Notes under the pieces: generated by a model | The model's input: the letters and a program-made list of their open reading frames with translations, nothing else | The model's database searches: none | What the model was told of the DNA's origin: nothing | Shown here: positions 46,186-54,489 of the stretch, one piece after another | Position numbering within the stretch: position 1 is the stretch's first letter | How the letters are laid out: each line of letters starts with the position of its first letter | Made by a program: the position numbers and the translations under genes | DNA from: Alteromonas sp. MMG017 | Lineage (GTDB): Bacteria; Pseudomonadota; Gammaproteobacteria; Enterobacterales; Alteromonadaceae | Length of the DNA stretch: 64,000 bases | Assembly: GCF_018100795.1 (NCBI RefSeq) | Contig: NZ_JAGJDY010000003.1 | Span: 248,001 to 312,000, forward strand | Direction: 5' to 3'

Positions 46186-47487
46186 TTAAATTTGCTCCGC
46201 AATTAACTCTTTATCCAGCACAAAGGAAAACTGACTGCCCTCCCCTAAAGTGCTAGCAATGTCTAAACGAGAATTATGGTGGCTAAGTACGTGCTTCACT
46301 ATCGACAACCCCAATCCTGAACCACCGGTTTTGCGTGACCGTGCTTTATCTACCCGATAAAAACGTTCTGTGAGTCGATTAAGATGATTGGATTCAATGC
46401 CATCACCATTATCGTGCACCGCGAACTTTGCGCCTTCCTCATCATGCCGCCAATATACATGAATTTCACCACCAGGTGGAGTGTAGTGCACCGCATTAAA
46501 TACTAAGTTAGAACAAGCACTTCGTAGCTCGGTTTCAACCCCAAAGACTTTAAGGTCGGTATCAATATGAAATTCAATATGGTGCTGTTTTTCTTTATTC
46601 AGTGCTTGGGCTTCTCGCTCTATCTGAGACAGTACCGTGGGAATATTAACCACATTTTCGTAAATCCGTTCCGAGCTGGCTTCAATGCGAGACAACACCA
46701 ATAAATCTTCAATCAAATTTTGCATACGATGAGTTTGCGCAGTCATCTCCTTCATGGCTTTTTGCATAAAAGGATCTGCGGTTTCATCCACTGGCAAGAT
46801 TTCTAAATAGCCATTGATAACCGTGAGAGGCGTTCGTAGTTCATGTGACACATTGGCGACAAAATCTTTACGCATGGCCTCTAACTGAGAGACGCGGGTA
46901 ATATCTCGCGCAATCAATAACAGGTGCTCGTCGCCATAAGGCATAACCCGATATTCAAAGGTTTTATGCGGGTTGGTTGGTGATGGAACTTCAATAGGAT
47001 ATTTGAAATTTCCAGCATGAAAATACTGAATAAATTCTGGGTGTCGTAGTAAGTTATCGAGCCTTCTGCCCGCATCTTGTGGCCACTTTAAGCCCAGATC
47101 CAACCGCGCTAAGCGGTTACACCAGATAATACATGCTTTAGAATCTACTACTACCGCTGCATCGGGGAGTGCTTCAGACCCCTCACGGAAGCGCTTCACT
47201 AATTCGCCAAGCTCTTTACGCTTATTCCTGTTTCTGCGCTGCAGGTAATAAATACCTTCGTAAATATGCTCCCACACGCCACGCACTGTGGGTGGTGACA
47301 TCTTACGGCTATGCCATAACCAGCGGTTAAGCTTGTATAAATGCCAATAGTTGAAAATGAGCAGCAAGGTGGCGCCAATGGCTACAGCAAATAACATGTC
47401 ATTCATGTACCAACCGATTAGCGCGAATACCAGAAGGTATAGCACTAGTCGAAGCGTACTTCTCAGCCATGAGAACGGGTAATACAT
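46186..47487 (-). CDS. phoR: Phosphate-regulon sensor histidine kinase PhoR
   Basis: Inner-membrane kinase/phosphatase that controls PhoB according to phosphate supply, usually through the Pst transporter and PhoU. The 433 residues have two N-terminal TM segments (about 10-28 and 30-48) with almost no periplasmic loop, a charged linker, a PAS domain (about 105-195, LPDAAVVVDSKACIIWCNRLARLDLG), HisKA with H215 in VANVSHELRTPLTVING, and an HATPase (NLVFNAVHYTPPGG, VHDNGDGIE, GGSGLGLSIVKHVL). The absence of a periplasmic sensor is typical of PhoR. It follows phoB with a 73-base gap (to the stop) holding a hairpin. Confidence 0.95.
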   Translation of the reverse strand: MYYPFSWLRSTLRLVLYLLVFALIGWYMNDMLFAVAIGATLLLIFNYWHLYKLNRWLWHSRKMSPPTVRGVWEHIYEGIYYLQRRNRNKRKELGELVKRFREGSEALPDAAVVVDSKACIIWCNRLARLDLGLKWPQDAGRRLDNLLRHPEFIQYFHAGNFKYPIEVPSPTNPHKTFEYRVMPYGDEHLLLIARDITRVSQLEAMRKDFVANVSHELRTPLTVINGYLEILPVDETADPFMQKAMKEMTAQTHRMQNLIEDLLVLSRIEASSERIYENVVNIPTVLSQIEREAQALNKEKQHHIEFHIDTDLKVFGVETELRSACSNLVFNAVHYTPPGGEIHVYWRHDEEGAKFAVHDNGDGIESNHLNRLTERFYRVDKARSRKTGGSGLGLSIVKHVLSHHNSRLDIASTLGEGSQFSFVLDKELIAEQI

Positions 47488-47524
47488 AGTGAATGCGCCC
47501 TGAAACAGTGAAACGCGGAGAGCG

Positions 47525-47547
47525 AAGAGACGCTAGTGGCGTCTCTT
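47525..47547 (-). other. Hairpin in the phoB-phoR spacer
   Basis: Perfect 9-bp inverted repeat AAGAGACGC/GCGTCTCTT with a five-base loop just after the phoB stop. No T-run, so an mRNA-stability or attenuation element is more likely than a terminator; it could lower phoR relative to phoB. Confidence 0.6.
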
Positions 47548-47560
47548 ATCCGCAGGGAAT

Positions 47561-48250
47561 TTAGAGTTTGGTAGAGAAACGGTATCCGGCTCCACGCACG
47601 GTTTGAATCATAGCATCATGCCCATGACGAGAGATAGCTTTACGTAAACGCCTGATATGTACATCAACCGTTCTATCTTCCACATACACATTCGTACCCC
47701 ATACATTGTCGAGTAATAGCTCACGGCTATAAACACGCTCTGGGTGGGTCATGAAAAAATGCAGTAATTTGAATTCTGTGGGACCCATGTCAAGTGGCTC
47801 TTCATTAGCCATAACACGGTGAGACACCGGCTCAAGTTTCAAGCCGTTAAATTCAATAGGCTCCTCATTTGATGTAGGCGTTACGCGTCGCATCACCGCT
47901 TTAATTCGAGCGATAAGCTCTTTGGGTGAAAACGGTTTAGTGACGTAATCATCCGCACCCGCATCAAGGCCTCGAATTTTATCTTCTTCTTCGCCTCTAG
48001 CGGTAAGCATAATCACTGGAATATCACGAGTGAACTCATGCTGCTTTAAACTCTTAGCCAATTGCACGCCGCTACCACCCGGTAGCATCCAATCAAGTAA
48101 GATTAAATCTGGGTAAGGTTCACATATTTTTTCTTGCGCTATATCGTAATCTTCGGCTTCAATGATATTAAAACCAGACTGCTCTAACACAAACTTAAGC
48201 ATTTCACGGATGGGCGCTTCGTCCTCAACCACCAAAACTGTACGAGACAT
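47561..48250 (-). CDS. phoB: Phosphate-regulon response regulator PhoB
   Basis: OmpR-type transcription factor activating genes with Pho boxes under phosphate limitation. The ATG at 48250 has AGGA eight bases upstream and yields [18 protein letters not shown], matching E. coli PhoB; 229 residues, identical length class. The receiver domain has DE at 10-11, phospho-acceptor D53 in [13 protein letters not shown], and K in DYVTKPFSP. The winged helix is at about 135-229 ([38 protein letters not shown]). A Pho-box-like element and a sigma70-type promoter lie upstream, suggesting autoregulation. Its likely targets nearby are the lipoprotein and DUF3450 promoters. Confidence 0.96.
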   Translation of the reverse strand: MSRTVLVVEDEAPIREMLKFVLEQSGFNIIEAEDYDIAQEKICEPYPDLILLDWMLPGGSGVQLAKSLKQHEFTRDIPVIMLTARGEEEDKIRGLDAGADDYVTKPFSPKELIARIKAVMRRVTPTSNEEPIEFNGLKLEPVSHRVMANEEPLDMGPTEFKLLHFFMTHPERVYSRELLLDNVWGTNVYVEDRTVDVHIRRLRKAISRHGHDAMIQTVRGAGYRFSTKL

Positions 48251-48298
48251 TATTATTTTCCTGCTCATCACAAAACGCCGCTATTATTAATGTGCACT

Positions 48299-48315
48299 GT
48301 GACACTTTTATTAAA
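48299..48315 (-). promoter_or_regulatory. Candidate Pho box of phoB
   Basis: The minus strand has TTTAAT, AAAAG, TGTCAC: two half-sites 11 bp apart, one mismatch from the box at 37233-37252. TAATAAT about 9 bases downstream could serve as the -10 element. Confidence 0.6.
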
Positions 48316-48336
48316 ACGATTACATTAATGTGTCAA
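48308..48336 (-). promoter_or_regulatory. Sigma70-type promoter of phoB
   Basis: The minus strand carries TTGACA (48331-48336), a 17-base spacer and TAATAA (48308-48313). The -10 overlaps the candidate Pho box, suggesting a basal promoter replaced or repressed when PhoB binds. Confidence 0.65.
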
Positions 48337-48452
48337 GTTTTCGACAAAGATAGGTAAAACTTTCTTCACAGAGGTTGCTTGTTTATTCATACATTTACGC
48401 ATATTCTTGGCAATGAAGGTCAAGTAAATTGTAGACAGAGGAATGTTGTTCA

Positions 48453-50189
48453 ATGGCGGCGGTAAAAACTGGGTTATCAAGAAAACTGCTGACACGAGTG
48501 CTTTCTGTATACTTCATTCTTACGCTTATTGTTACCGTTGGACAGATTTTTACTGAGTATCTTAGTACCAAAGATCATGTCGAAGATGAATTACAAACTT
48601 TAAAGAACACCTTCTCAACCAGCTTGACCCGTGCCCTGTGGGAATTGAACACCGAACAAGCTAGCTCAATAGCAGAGGGGTTATTAGAACTTCCTATTGT
48701 TGAAGGTGTACAAGTCAGGGATGAAAATGGCAATCAAATTGCCGACTACGGTTTAAGCATTCAGCGTCCCCGCTCTCCTATCGAAGAAGAACTTATTGAA
48801 GACCACCCAGGTGGTATTTTCAGTTATAGCTTTCCATTAATATTTAAATTTTCAGGACGAGAATCGACTGTAGGCGATGTAACGCTCTACTCAAGTTTCG
48901 ATACTATTTTTGGTCGTATTGAAATTGGGATCTTTTTTCTTATTGGTAATGCGTTAATAAAAACAACCTTCTTGGTGTTTCTTTTTATGACCGCGTTTCG
49001 CACCATGTTGTCCGAACCCTTGGCTGAAATCACCCATCAAATGGAAGGGTTCGATCCACTTCACCCTGAAGAAAGTAAGCTTTCAGTCAAAATAAGTGAC
49101 GATAATGAATTATTGCAACTAAAAGAGTCGTACAACAATGTTATCGACGATTTAATCGTATCTAATAGCAAGTTGACCAATGCCCAAAGTCAGCTGTCAC
49201 ATGCCAATAAAAAATTAGACGACCAGAACCTCATTTTAGAACAAGAAGTGGCCAAGAAAACCTCTTCGCTTTCTCAAATTATGCTTAGCCTAGAACAGCA
49301 AAAAGACGAGCTTATCGCGAATCAAAGAGAGCTTCGTCAAGAGAATGAAAATAGGCAGTATATAGAAGATGAGCTTCGTAAAAGAAACTCGGAGTTGGCG
49401 AATTCAATGGGAAATTTACAGCTCGCCAAAGATCAGTTAGTCGAATCTGAGCGCATGGCTTCTCTTGGCGGGTTGGTAGCAGGCATTACCCATGATGTGA
49501 ATACTCCATTGGGCGTTGGCGTGACGGCAGCCAGCTTTTTGCAAGAGCGACTCAATAACTTAAAAACGGGTTTTGAAGAAAAAAGCCTGACAACTAAGAA
49601 CATGGAAAACTTCATTAATGAAGCTGAACAAACGGCTAATCTTCTGTTAACTAACTTAAACAGAGCATCTGAGCTTATCGCCAGCTTCAAACAAGTGGCG
49701 GTAGATCAAACCAGCGAAACTGAGCGAGAGATAAACCTTAACGATTACATTCGTGACATCATTAAATCGCTCAAGCCAAGCTTCAAGCATAGTAATCATG
49801 AAATAGTGGTCAATTGCCCTGAAGATCTTTATATTCGCTGTGCACCAGGGGCCATTGCCCAAATTGTGACGAACATGATTGTGAACTCTTTAGTGCATGG
49901 TTTTGAAGACACTAACGATGGCAAAATTACGTTGGATGTGAGTACTGATAACAACACCATAGAAATGCGTTACCGTGACAACGGAAAAGGTTTATCTAAT
50001 GATGATTTAGATAGGTTGTTTGATGCCTTCTTTACCACTAAGCGAGGAGAAGGCGGCAGCGGGCTTGGCACACACATTATGTACAATCTTGTTACTCAGT
50101 CTTTATCTGGCCACATTGAAGCGCAAAGCAAACCTGGCGATGGCCTCCAATATACCATTCGCTTTCCTATGAAGGGCAAACCTGCTTAA
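48453..50189 (+). CDS. Sensor histidine kinase with periplasmic sensor and coiled coil
   Basis: A 578-residue membrane kinase. TM1 (about 14-36, VLSVYFILTLIVTVGQIFTEY), a periplasmic domain of roughly 120 residues (TSLTRALWELNTEQASSIAEGLLELPIVEGVQVRDENG, similar to the sensor of other marine kinases with a RALWELN motif), TM2 (about 158-185), a long coiled coil (230-335, with LILEQEVAKKTSSLSQIM), an HPK4-like acceptor with H347 in GITHDVNTPLGVGV, and an HATPase (NMIVNSLVHGF, YRDNGKGLS, GGSGLGTHIMYNLV). It is divergent from phoB with a 200-bp shared spacer, but no cognate regulator follows. Ligand unknown. Confidence 0.88.
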   Translation: MAAVKTGLSRKLLTRVLSVYFILTLIVTVGQIFTEYLSTKDHVEDELQTLKNTFSTSLTRALWELNTEQASSIAEGLLELPIVEGVQVRDENGNQIADYGLSIQRPRSPIEEELIEDHPGGIFSYSFPLIFKFSGRESTVGDVTLYSSFDTIFGRIEIGIFFLIGNALIKTTFLVFLFMTAFRTMLSEPLAEITHQMEGFDPLHPEESKLSVKISDDNELLQLKESYNNVIDDLIVSNSKLTNAQSQLSHANKKLDDQNLILEQEVAKKTSSLSQIMLSLEQQKDELIANQRELRQENENRQYIEDELRKRNSELANSMGNLQLAKDQLVESERMASLGGLVAGITHDVNTPLGVGVTAASFLQERLNNLKTGFEEKSLTTKNMENFINEAEQTANLLLTNLNRASELIASFKQVAVDQTSETEREINLNDYIRDIIKSLKPSFKHSNHEIVVNCPEDLYIRCAPGAIAQIVTNMIVNSLVHGFEDTNDGKITLDVSTDNNTIEMRYRDNGKGLSNDDLDRLFDAFFTTKRGEGGSGLGTHIMYNLVTQSLSGHIEAQSKPGDGLQYTIRFPMKGKPA

Positions 50190-50282
50190 CAAAAAATCTC
50201 TATAGCTCCCGTACTATATCCGTTGCACCGCATTCGCTAGCTTGGTACGCTTGCCCACCATTTTTAAAAGAGATAGCCTCAA

Positions 50283-51194
50283 ATGTGGTTTAAAAATATA
50301 AAAGCCTACCAAATTACACAGCCACTTTCCCTTGACGATGACGACCTAGAGCGCGTGCTAAGCGAGCAAGCCTTCCGTCCTTGTAAGAGTCAAGACTTGG
50401 CCACTATGGGCTTTGCCTCCCCTTTCTCTCAAGCCGGCAAACAAGGCACTATGTTTCAGCGTGTTGGCCAACGTTACTGGCTTACTGTTAAGAAGCAAGA
50501 AAAGCTACTTCCTGCCGCGGTAATTAATGCCGAACTGGACGACATGGTTGCCAAAATTGAAATGGAAACCGGTTCGCCTGTCGGTAAAAAGGCGAAAGCT
50601 GATCTTAAGCAGGAAATTCAGACTCGCTTGTTACCTCAAGCGTTTACTAAAAACACTTACACCCATGGGTTTATTTCATTAGAAGATAACCTTGTGGCTG
50701 TTGATGCCTCTGCCGATGGCAAAGCTGAAGCCTTTTTAGCCCTAGTCCGAAAAGCCATTGGCTCACTACCGGTTGTGCCTTTAGCTCGCCACAGTTTGCA
50801 GTCTGAACTGACTCACTGGCTGACTGACGCTGCGCCAGATGGCATAGCACTACTTGAAGAAGCCGAGTTCAAATCTACAGATGATGCTGGCAGTATTATT
50901 CGCTGTAAGAACCAGCCGCTTGATAGTGATGAAATCACGATTCACTTGGATGCAGGTAAGCTGGTACAAAAAGTAGCGTTTGAATATCAAGATACCCTAA
51001 CGGCAGTTATTGCTGAAGATGGCTCGTTAAAGCGTATTAAGTTTACCGATAGATTAAAAGAAGAGACTGAAGACATTCCTAAAGACCAAGTTGAAGCACG
51101 CCTAGATGCTGAATTTGCGTTAATGTCTGCAGAGCTTTGTACTTTGCTAAACTTCTTGCGTGAAACGCTCAACTTGAACGACGCTAACACCTAA
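50283..51194 (+). CDS. rdgC: Recombination-associated protein RdgC
   Basis: Nucleoid-associated ring-shaped DNA-binding protein that restrains RecA filament formation. The 303 residues start with the conserved MWFKNIKAYQITQPL and include FRPCKSQDLATMGFASPF, QRYWLTVKKQEKLLPAAVIN, the LVAVDASADGKAEAFLALVRKAIGSLP region and ALLEEAEFKSTDDAGSIIRCKNQPL. Length and sequence match the family along the whole chain. It is transcribed alone, followed by a large hairpin. Confidence 0.95.
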   Translation: MWFKNIKAYQITQPLSLDDDDLERVLSEQAFRPCKSQDLATMGFASPFSQAGKQGTMFQRVGQRYWLTVKKQEKLLPAAVINAELDDMVAKIEMETGSPVGKKAKADLKQEIQTRLLPQAFTKNTYTHGFISLEDNLVAVDASADGKAEAFLALVRKAIGSLPVVPLARHSLQSELTHWLTDAAPDGIALLEEAEFKSTDDAGSIIRCKNQPLDSDEITIHLDAGKLVQKVAFEYQDTLTAVIAEDGSLKRIKFTDRLKEETEDIPKDQVEARLDAEFALMSAELCTLLNFLRETLNLNDANT

Positions 51195-51224
51195 ACCGTG
51201 TTTAACTAGCGTGACATTAATACG

Positions 51225-51257
51225 TGTTGAGCAGTGCCCCATGGGTATTGCTCAACA
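51225..51257 (+). terminator. Hairpin downstream of rdgC
   Basis: TGTTGAGCA and TGCTCAACA frame an inner CCC/GGG pair, forming an extended, slightly mismatched hairpin 30 bp after the rdgC stop, followed by TTCTGTTT. Probably a moderate terminator. Confidence 0.6.
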
Positions 51258-51323
51258 TTCTGTTTATCTTAGCCATCCGTTAGCCAGCCGCTTTACCTCT
51301 AATCACTTGCCTGCCAGCTGCCT

Positions 51324-51893
51324 TTACAACACCGGGTAGTGGATAATATTAATAAACCGGGTTTTCCCACTTTCATCTTTATAGCCATGCACTTGATCGG
51401 CATTTATCAAATACTGCTCGCCTGCCGTTATGGTTCTACTCTCATCGCCCTGCCTTAGGGTTAACCTACCCTCAATGCAATGAATATGCTCTGTTACCCC
51501 ACTTTGGTGTGCGGTAGAACGCTGCTCATGGAAGTGAGTTAGGGTAATTTCAAACACCTCAAAACCTTTGTTTACATCAAATGGAAAAAGGGTTTTCACT
51601 TGCATGTTTGGGTCGTGAATAAAGCCGTGATTAACATCGAATTCAGACTGTGCGTTTGCTGCAATAAAAGAGGAGAACGAAGCATTTAACCCTGTCGCAA
51701 TTTTCCATAATGTGGCAATAGTCGGGCTTGATTCTTGCCGCTCTATTTGGCCTAACATGGCTTTAGACACACCGGTTAACGTGGCGGCTTTATCAAGAGA
51801 CAAGCCCATATCACCACGCAACTGCTTTAAACGCGTAGAGATACTTAACGAAAAGTCCCCTGCCTGTAGTGCATCGCTATTGGTCTTCATCAT
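51324..51893 (-). CDS. XRE-family regulator with C-terminal cupin domain
   Basis: Transcription regulator, 189 residues from ATG 51893 (a TTG nine codons upstream is less likely). An HTH-XRE domain spans about 10-65 (LRGDMGLSLDKAATLTGVSKAMLGQIERQESSPTIATLWKIA) and a cupin sensor domain about 100-185 (HQSGVTEHIHCIEGRLTLRQG ... AGEQYLINADQVHGYKD), which probably binds a small ligand or metal. It is divergent from a BenE-type transporter gene. The spacer holds two copies of a palindrome that are the obvious operator candidates. The usual logic would be ligand-responsive control of the transporter and of its own gene; the ligand is unknown. Confidence 0.9.
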   Translation of the reverse strand: MMKTNSDALQAGDFSLSISTRLKQLRGDMGLSLDKAATLTGVSKAMLGQIERQESSPTIATLWKIATGLNASFSSFIAANAQSEFDVNHGFIHDPNMQVKTLFPFDVNKGFEVFEITLTHFHEQRSTAHQSGVTEHIHCIEGRLTLRQGDESRTITAGEQYLINADQVHGYKDESGKTRFINIIHYPVL

Positions 51894-51955
51894 TCTCTGC
51901 TTCTTGTCACATTTAAACAACTAGCGTCTATTTAGCATTTTAAATAAAACGCCTT

Positions 51956-51971
51956 GTGCGTTATAGCGCAC
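51956..51971. promoter_or_regulatory. Palindromic operator 1 (regulator/BenE spacer)
   Basis: GTGCGTTATAGCGCAC, a 16-bp near-perfect palindrome, extended outward to CTTGTGCG/CGCACAAG. Confidence 0.7.
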
Positions 51972-51993
51972 AAGTGTAGAGTTAACTTATTGC

Positions 51994-52009
51994 GTACGTT
52001 ATAACGCAC
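51994..52009. promoter_or_regulatory. Palindromic operator 2 (regulator/BenE spacer)
   Basis: GTACGTTATAACGCAC, differing from operator 1 at two positions; the centres are 38 bp apart. It lies 47 bp before the transporter ATG. Confidence 0.7.
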
Positions 52010-52055
52010 ATAGTATGAAGTAGTTTAGAAATAGGTTCAAATTGTTGAGGCAAAG

Positions 52056-53219
52056 ATGAAATCAAAATGGCAGATTAGCCACATTTCTTCAGGATTAACG
52101 GCAGTCACCGTTGGCTATAGCAGCGCTGTTGTTATTGTTATTGATGTTGCCCGTAAAGCGGGAGCAAGCCCTGATATGGTCATTAGTTGGCTTCTCGCCT
52201 TAGGCCTAGGCATGGGCATTTCCTGTATTTTCTATTCTTGGCTAATGAAAATGCCTGTCGTCACTGCATGGTCTACCCCTGGTGCGGCCTTTTTATTAGG
52301 TAGCGTGGAACAGTATAGTCTCCCAGAGAGTATCGGCGCCTTTATTATCTGCGCAGTGCTTTCACTGGTTACCGCGCAAAGTCGCAGTTTGCTCAATCAA
52401 ATAAGCCGTATTCCGACTAGTATCTCATCGGCGCTACTGGCAGGTATTCTATTGCCTATCTGTATATCGATATTCACTGATGTAGAACAACATCCCTATA
52501 TTGTTGCCAGTTTTCTGGCTATCTATCTTGCTGGAAGCCGATTTTTCCCTCGCTACCTTATGTTGTGTTTACTGGCTGTTTCTATCGTCACGAGTAGCTA
52601 CTTAAACGGTGAAATTCCCTTAACACTCGCACTACCTACTCCTGTGTGGGTTAGCCCTGAGTTTTCAGTTACCGCCGCGATTGGGCTTGCCATTCCTTTG
52701 TACATTATTACTACCCTTTCTCAGAATTTACCCGGCATTGCGATACACCATGCCCATGGTTACCACCCCGACCATAAAAAAGTGCTAAGTGGCATTGCCA
52801 TATTGCAGGGGGTGCTGGCGCCGTTTGGCGGGTTCACGTTTAATCTTGCGGCAATAACCGCGGCATTGTGCATGGGAGAAGAAGCAGATAAAGATAAAAG
52901 TCAGCGCCACAAAGCGGCCATTGCCGCCGGCATTGGCTACCTATTCATGGGGCTACTCGCCTCTGTTGTGGTGGTTTTATTCGTTTCAATGCCCACGATT
53001 GTGGTGCATTTACTGGCAGGTCTTGCGCTGCTGGCTACCTTGCAAGCCGCTCTAGTCAAAACCGTAGAGAGCGACAAATACCGTCACGCTGCCTTAGTCA
53101 CTTTTTTATGTACGGCGTCAGGCTTCAGTCTTCTATCTATCACCTCAGCGGTGTGGGGCCTATTACTCGGCTTATTGTTAATGCTGGTTGAAAGTAACAA
53201 ACAAAAAAGCCGAACATAA
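52056..53219 (+). CDS. BenE-family (benzoate/H+ symporter-like) transporter
   Basis: Inner-membrane transporter, 387 residues with about 11-12 hydrophobic segments. The BenE family pattern is visible: ISSGLTAVTVGYSSAVVIV at the start, MKMPVVTAWSTPGAAFL, SSALLAGILLPICI, and LPGIAIHHAHGYHPD with GVLAPFGGFTFNLAAITAALCMGEEADKD. Family members are annotated as benzoate:proton symporters, but no aromatic degradation genes are nearby, so the substrate is open. It is controlled in all likelihood by the divergent XRE-cupin regulator. The last codons overlap the terminator hairpin. Confidence 0.88.
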   Translation: MKSKWQISHISSGLTAVTVGYSSAVVIVIDVARKAGASPDMVISWLLALGLGMGISCIFYSWLMKMPVVTAWSTPGAAFLLGSVEQYSLPESIGAFIICAVLSLVTAQSRSLLNQISRIPTSISSALLAGILLPICISIFTDVEQHPYIVASFLAIYLAGSRFFPRYLMLCLLAVSIVTSSYLNGEIPLTLALPTPVWVSPEFSVTAAIGLAIPLYIITTLSQNLPGIAIHHAHGYHPDHKKVLSGIAILQGVLAPFGGFTFNLAAITAALCMGEEADKDKSQRHKAAIAAGIGYLFMGLLASVVVVLFVSMPTIVVHLLAGLALLATLQAALVKTVESDKYRHAALVTFLCTASGFSLLSITSAVWGLLLGLLLMLVESNKQKSRT

Positions 53220-53229
53220 GTTCGGCTTT
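53203..53229. terminator. Terminator shared by benE-like and HDOD genes
   Basis: AAAGCCGAAC and GTTCGGCTTT form a 10-bp stem with an ATAA loop between convergent genes. It overlaps the transporter stop codon and has an A-run on one side, giving T-run termination for the minus-strand HDOD gene. Confidence 0.82.
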
Positions 53230-53266
53230 AAGTCATCGTGCTTACCAGCGTTATAGTCGCAACGTG

Positions 53267-54103
53267 TTAGGCAAATATTTGCTTTGCGGCACTGGCAAGG
53301 TCGGCAAATTCATCTGAGTGAAGTACCGCCACATCATCAATCACATCTCGCTGTATGGCTAAGTTCAAAACAGCGTCTTTTTGACTGTCCATTGCGCCAG
53401 AAACGGCCGCACCAACACGAACGAAATCTATGTAGGTAACCTGCTCAGGAATATAGCTTAAGTCTTTCCAGCATTTGGCTACACTCACAAACTCTTCACC
53501 AAAGCCCCACTCTCGCATAATACTAGCGCCAATTCGGCCCGCTAGCTTGTCGATAGCCACTTCTAAAAAGGTTGGATTCGCAAACACTTCAGGGTGTCTT
53601 TCCGCTTCGGTTAAAATAGGTAATACGCCAATGTTATGGGTTAACGCTGTTAGCGTCATAATATCCATACTCATTTCACGCTTTTTCGTGCGAGCGATAT
53701 AAAGCTGCATCACCGCCATTGAGTTAGCCACGATATTTACCGTATTCGCCCACTCTTTTTGTAAATAGGCACTCACTACATCGTTTTTAGAAACGAACAG
53801 CTGCTCCATGGCAAGCGCGGTTGAAATATTTTTGATTTGGCGTAAACCAATGCGGGTTACCGCTTGGCTGATAGAATTTACTTTGATACTGCGACCCATA
53901 TAAGCACTGTTCGCAATTTTAATCATTCTTGCGCTTAGTGAGGGGTCTTGTCCGATAACATCCCCCATCGCACTTAAGTTGATATTAGGATCGTCCGCTG
54001 ACTTTCTTACTTTTAAAGCAATAGCCGGTAATGTAGGAAGTACGAGTGTGTCGTTTGTTATTTTTTCAACCAGAATTGTTGAGAGCGCATTTTGTGTAGA
54101 CAT
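53267..54103 (-). CDS. HDOD domain signalling protein
   Basis: A 278-residue single-domain HDOD protein, related to HD phosphohydrolases but without their full metal set. Characteristic blocks are LPTLPAIALKVRKSADDPNINLSAMGDVIGQDPSLSARMIKIANSA, ISQAVTRIGLRQIKNISTALAM, TALTHNIGVLPILTEAE (an HN pair in place of HD), and IGASIMREWGFGEEFVSVAK. HDOD proteins act in regulation of motility, c-di-GMP signalling or stress and usually bind partners rather than catalyse. No effector domain is fused. Divergent from the peptidase lipoprotein gene. Confidence 0.9.
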   Translation of the reverse strand: MSTQNALSTILVEKITNDTLVLPTLPAIALKVRKSADDPNINLSAMGDVIGQDPSLSARMIKIANSAYMGRSIKVNSISQAVTRIGLRQIKNISTALAMEQLFVSKNDVVSAYLQKEWANTVNIVANSMAVMQLYIARTKKREMSMDIMTLTALTHNIGVLPILTEAERHPEVFANPTFLEVAIDKLAGRIGASIMREWGFGEEFVSVAKCWKDLSYIPEQVTYIDFVRVGAAVSGAMDSQKDAVLNLAIQRDVIDDVAVLHSDEFADLASAAKQIFA

Positions 54104-54489
54104 ATACCTACCCTTAGATATGTTTCAAATAGCCACTAAAAGGCAATGAATTTAAGATACCCGCGGTTACACTGTAATCCTTGTTTGCGAGTAAATGACC
54201 AAGTTGCAGTTGCTCAGAGACTTACTATTCCACTATACGCTACGCATATGAAAAGCATAGCTTTATGATAGCAGGAAATCACATTCCCCTTATGTTATAA
54301 CCGTTATTGAGCTCGAATAATATTGAACCTTTTACTAACTCAACATTGAATATGCATTATTACGCGTTATGAACAGTGTAGTACATATGCCTTTACATGA
54401 AACCTTGATACACATCAAAACGCCGCTCGCTAACGTGTTACTTTATTGTATATTCTTATCCTGCCAATAAATGTAGAACAGAAACCTTT
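54104..54489. other. Divergent HDOD/peptidase spacer
   Basis: This 386-bp AT-rich gap must contain promoters for both flanking genes. I see no ORF, no strong hairpin and no clear -35/-10 pair that I would call. Confidence 0.5.
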
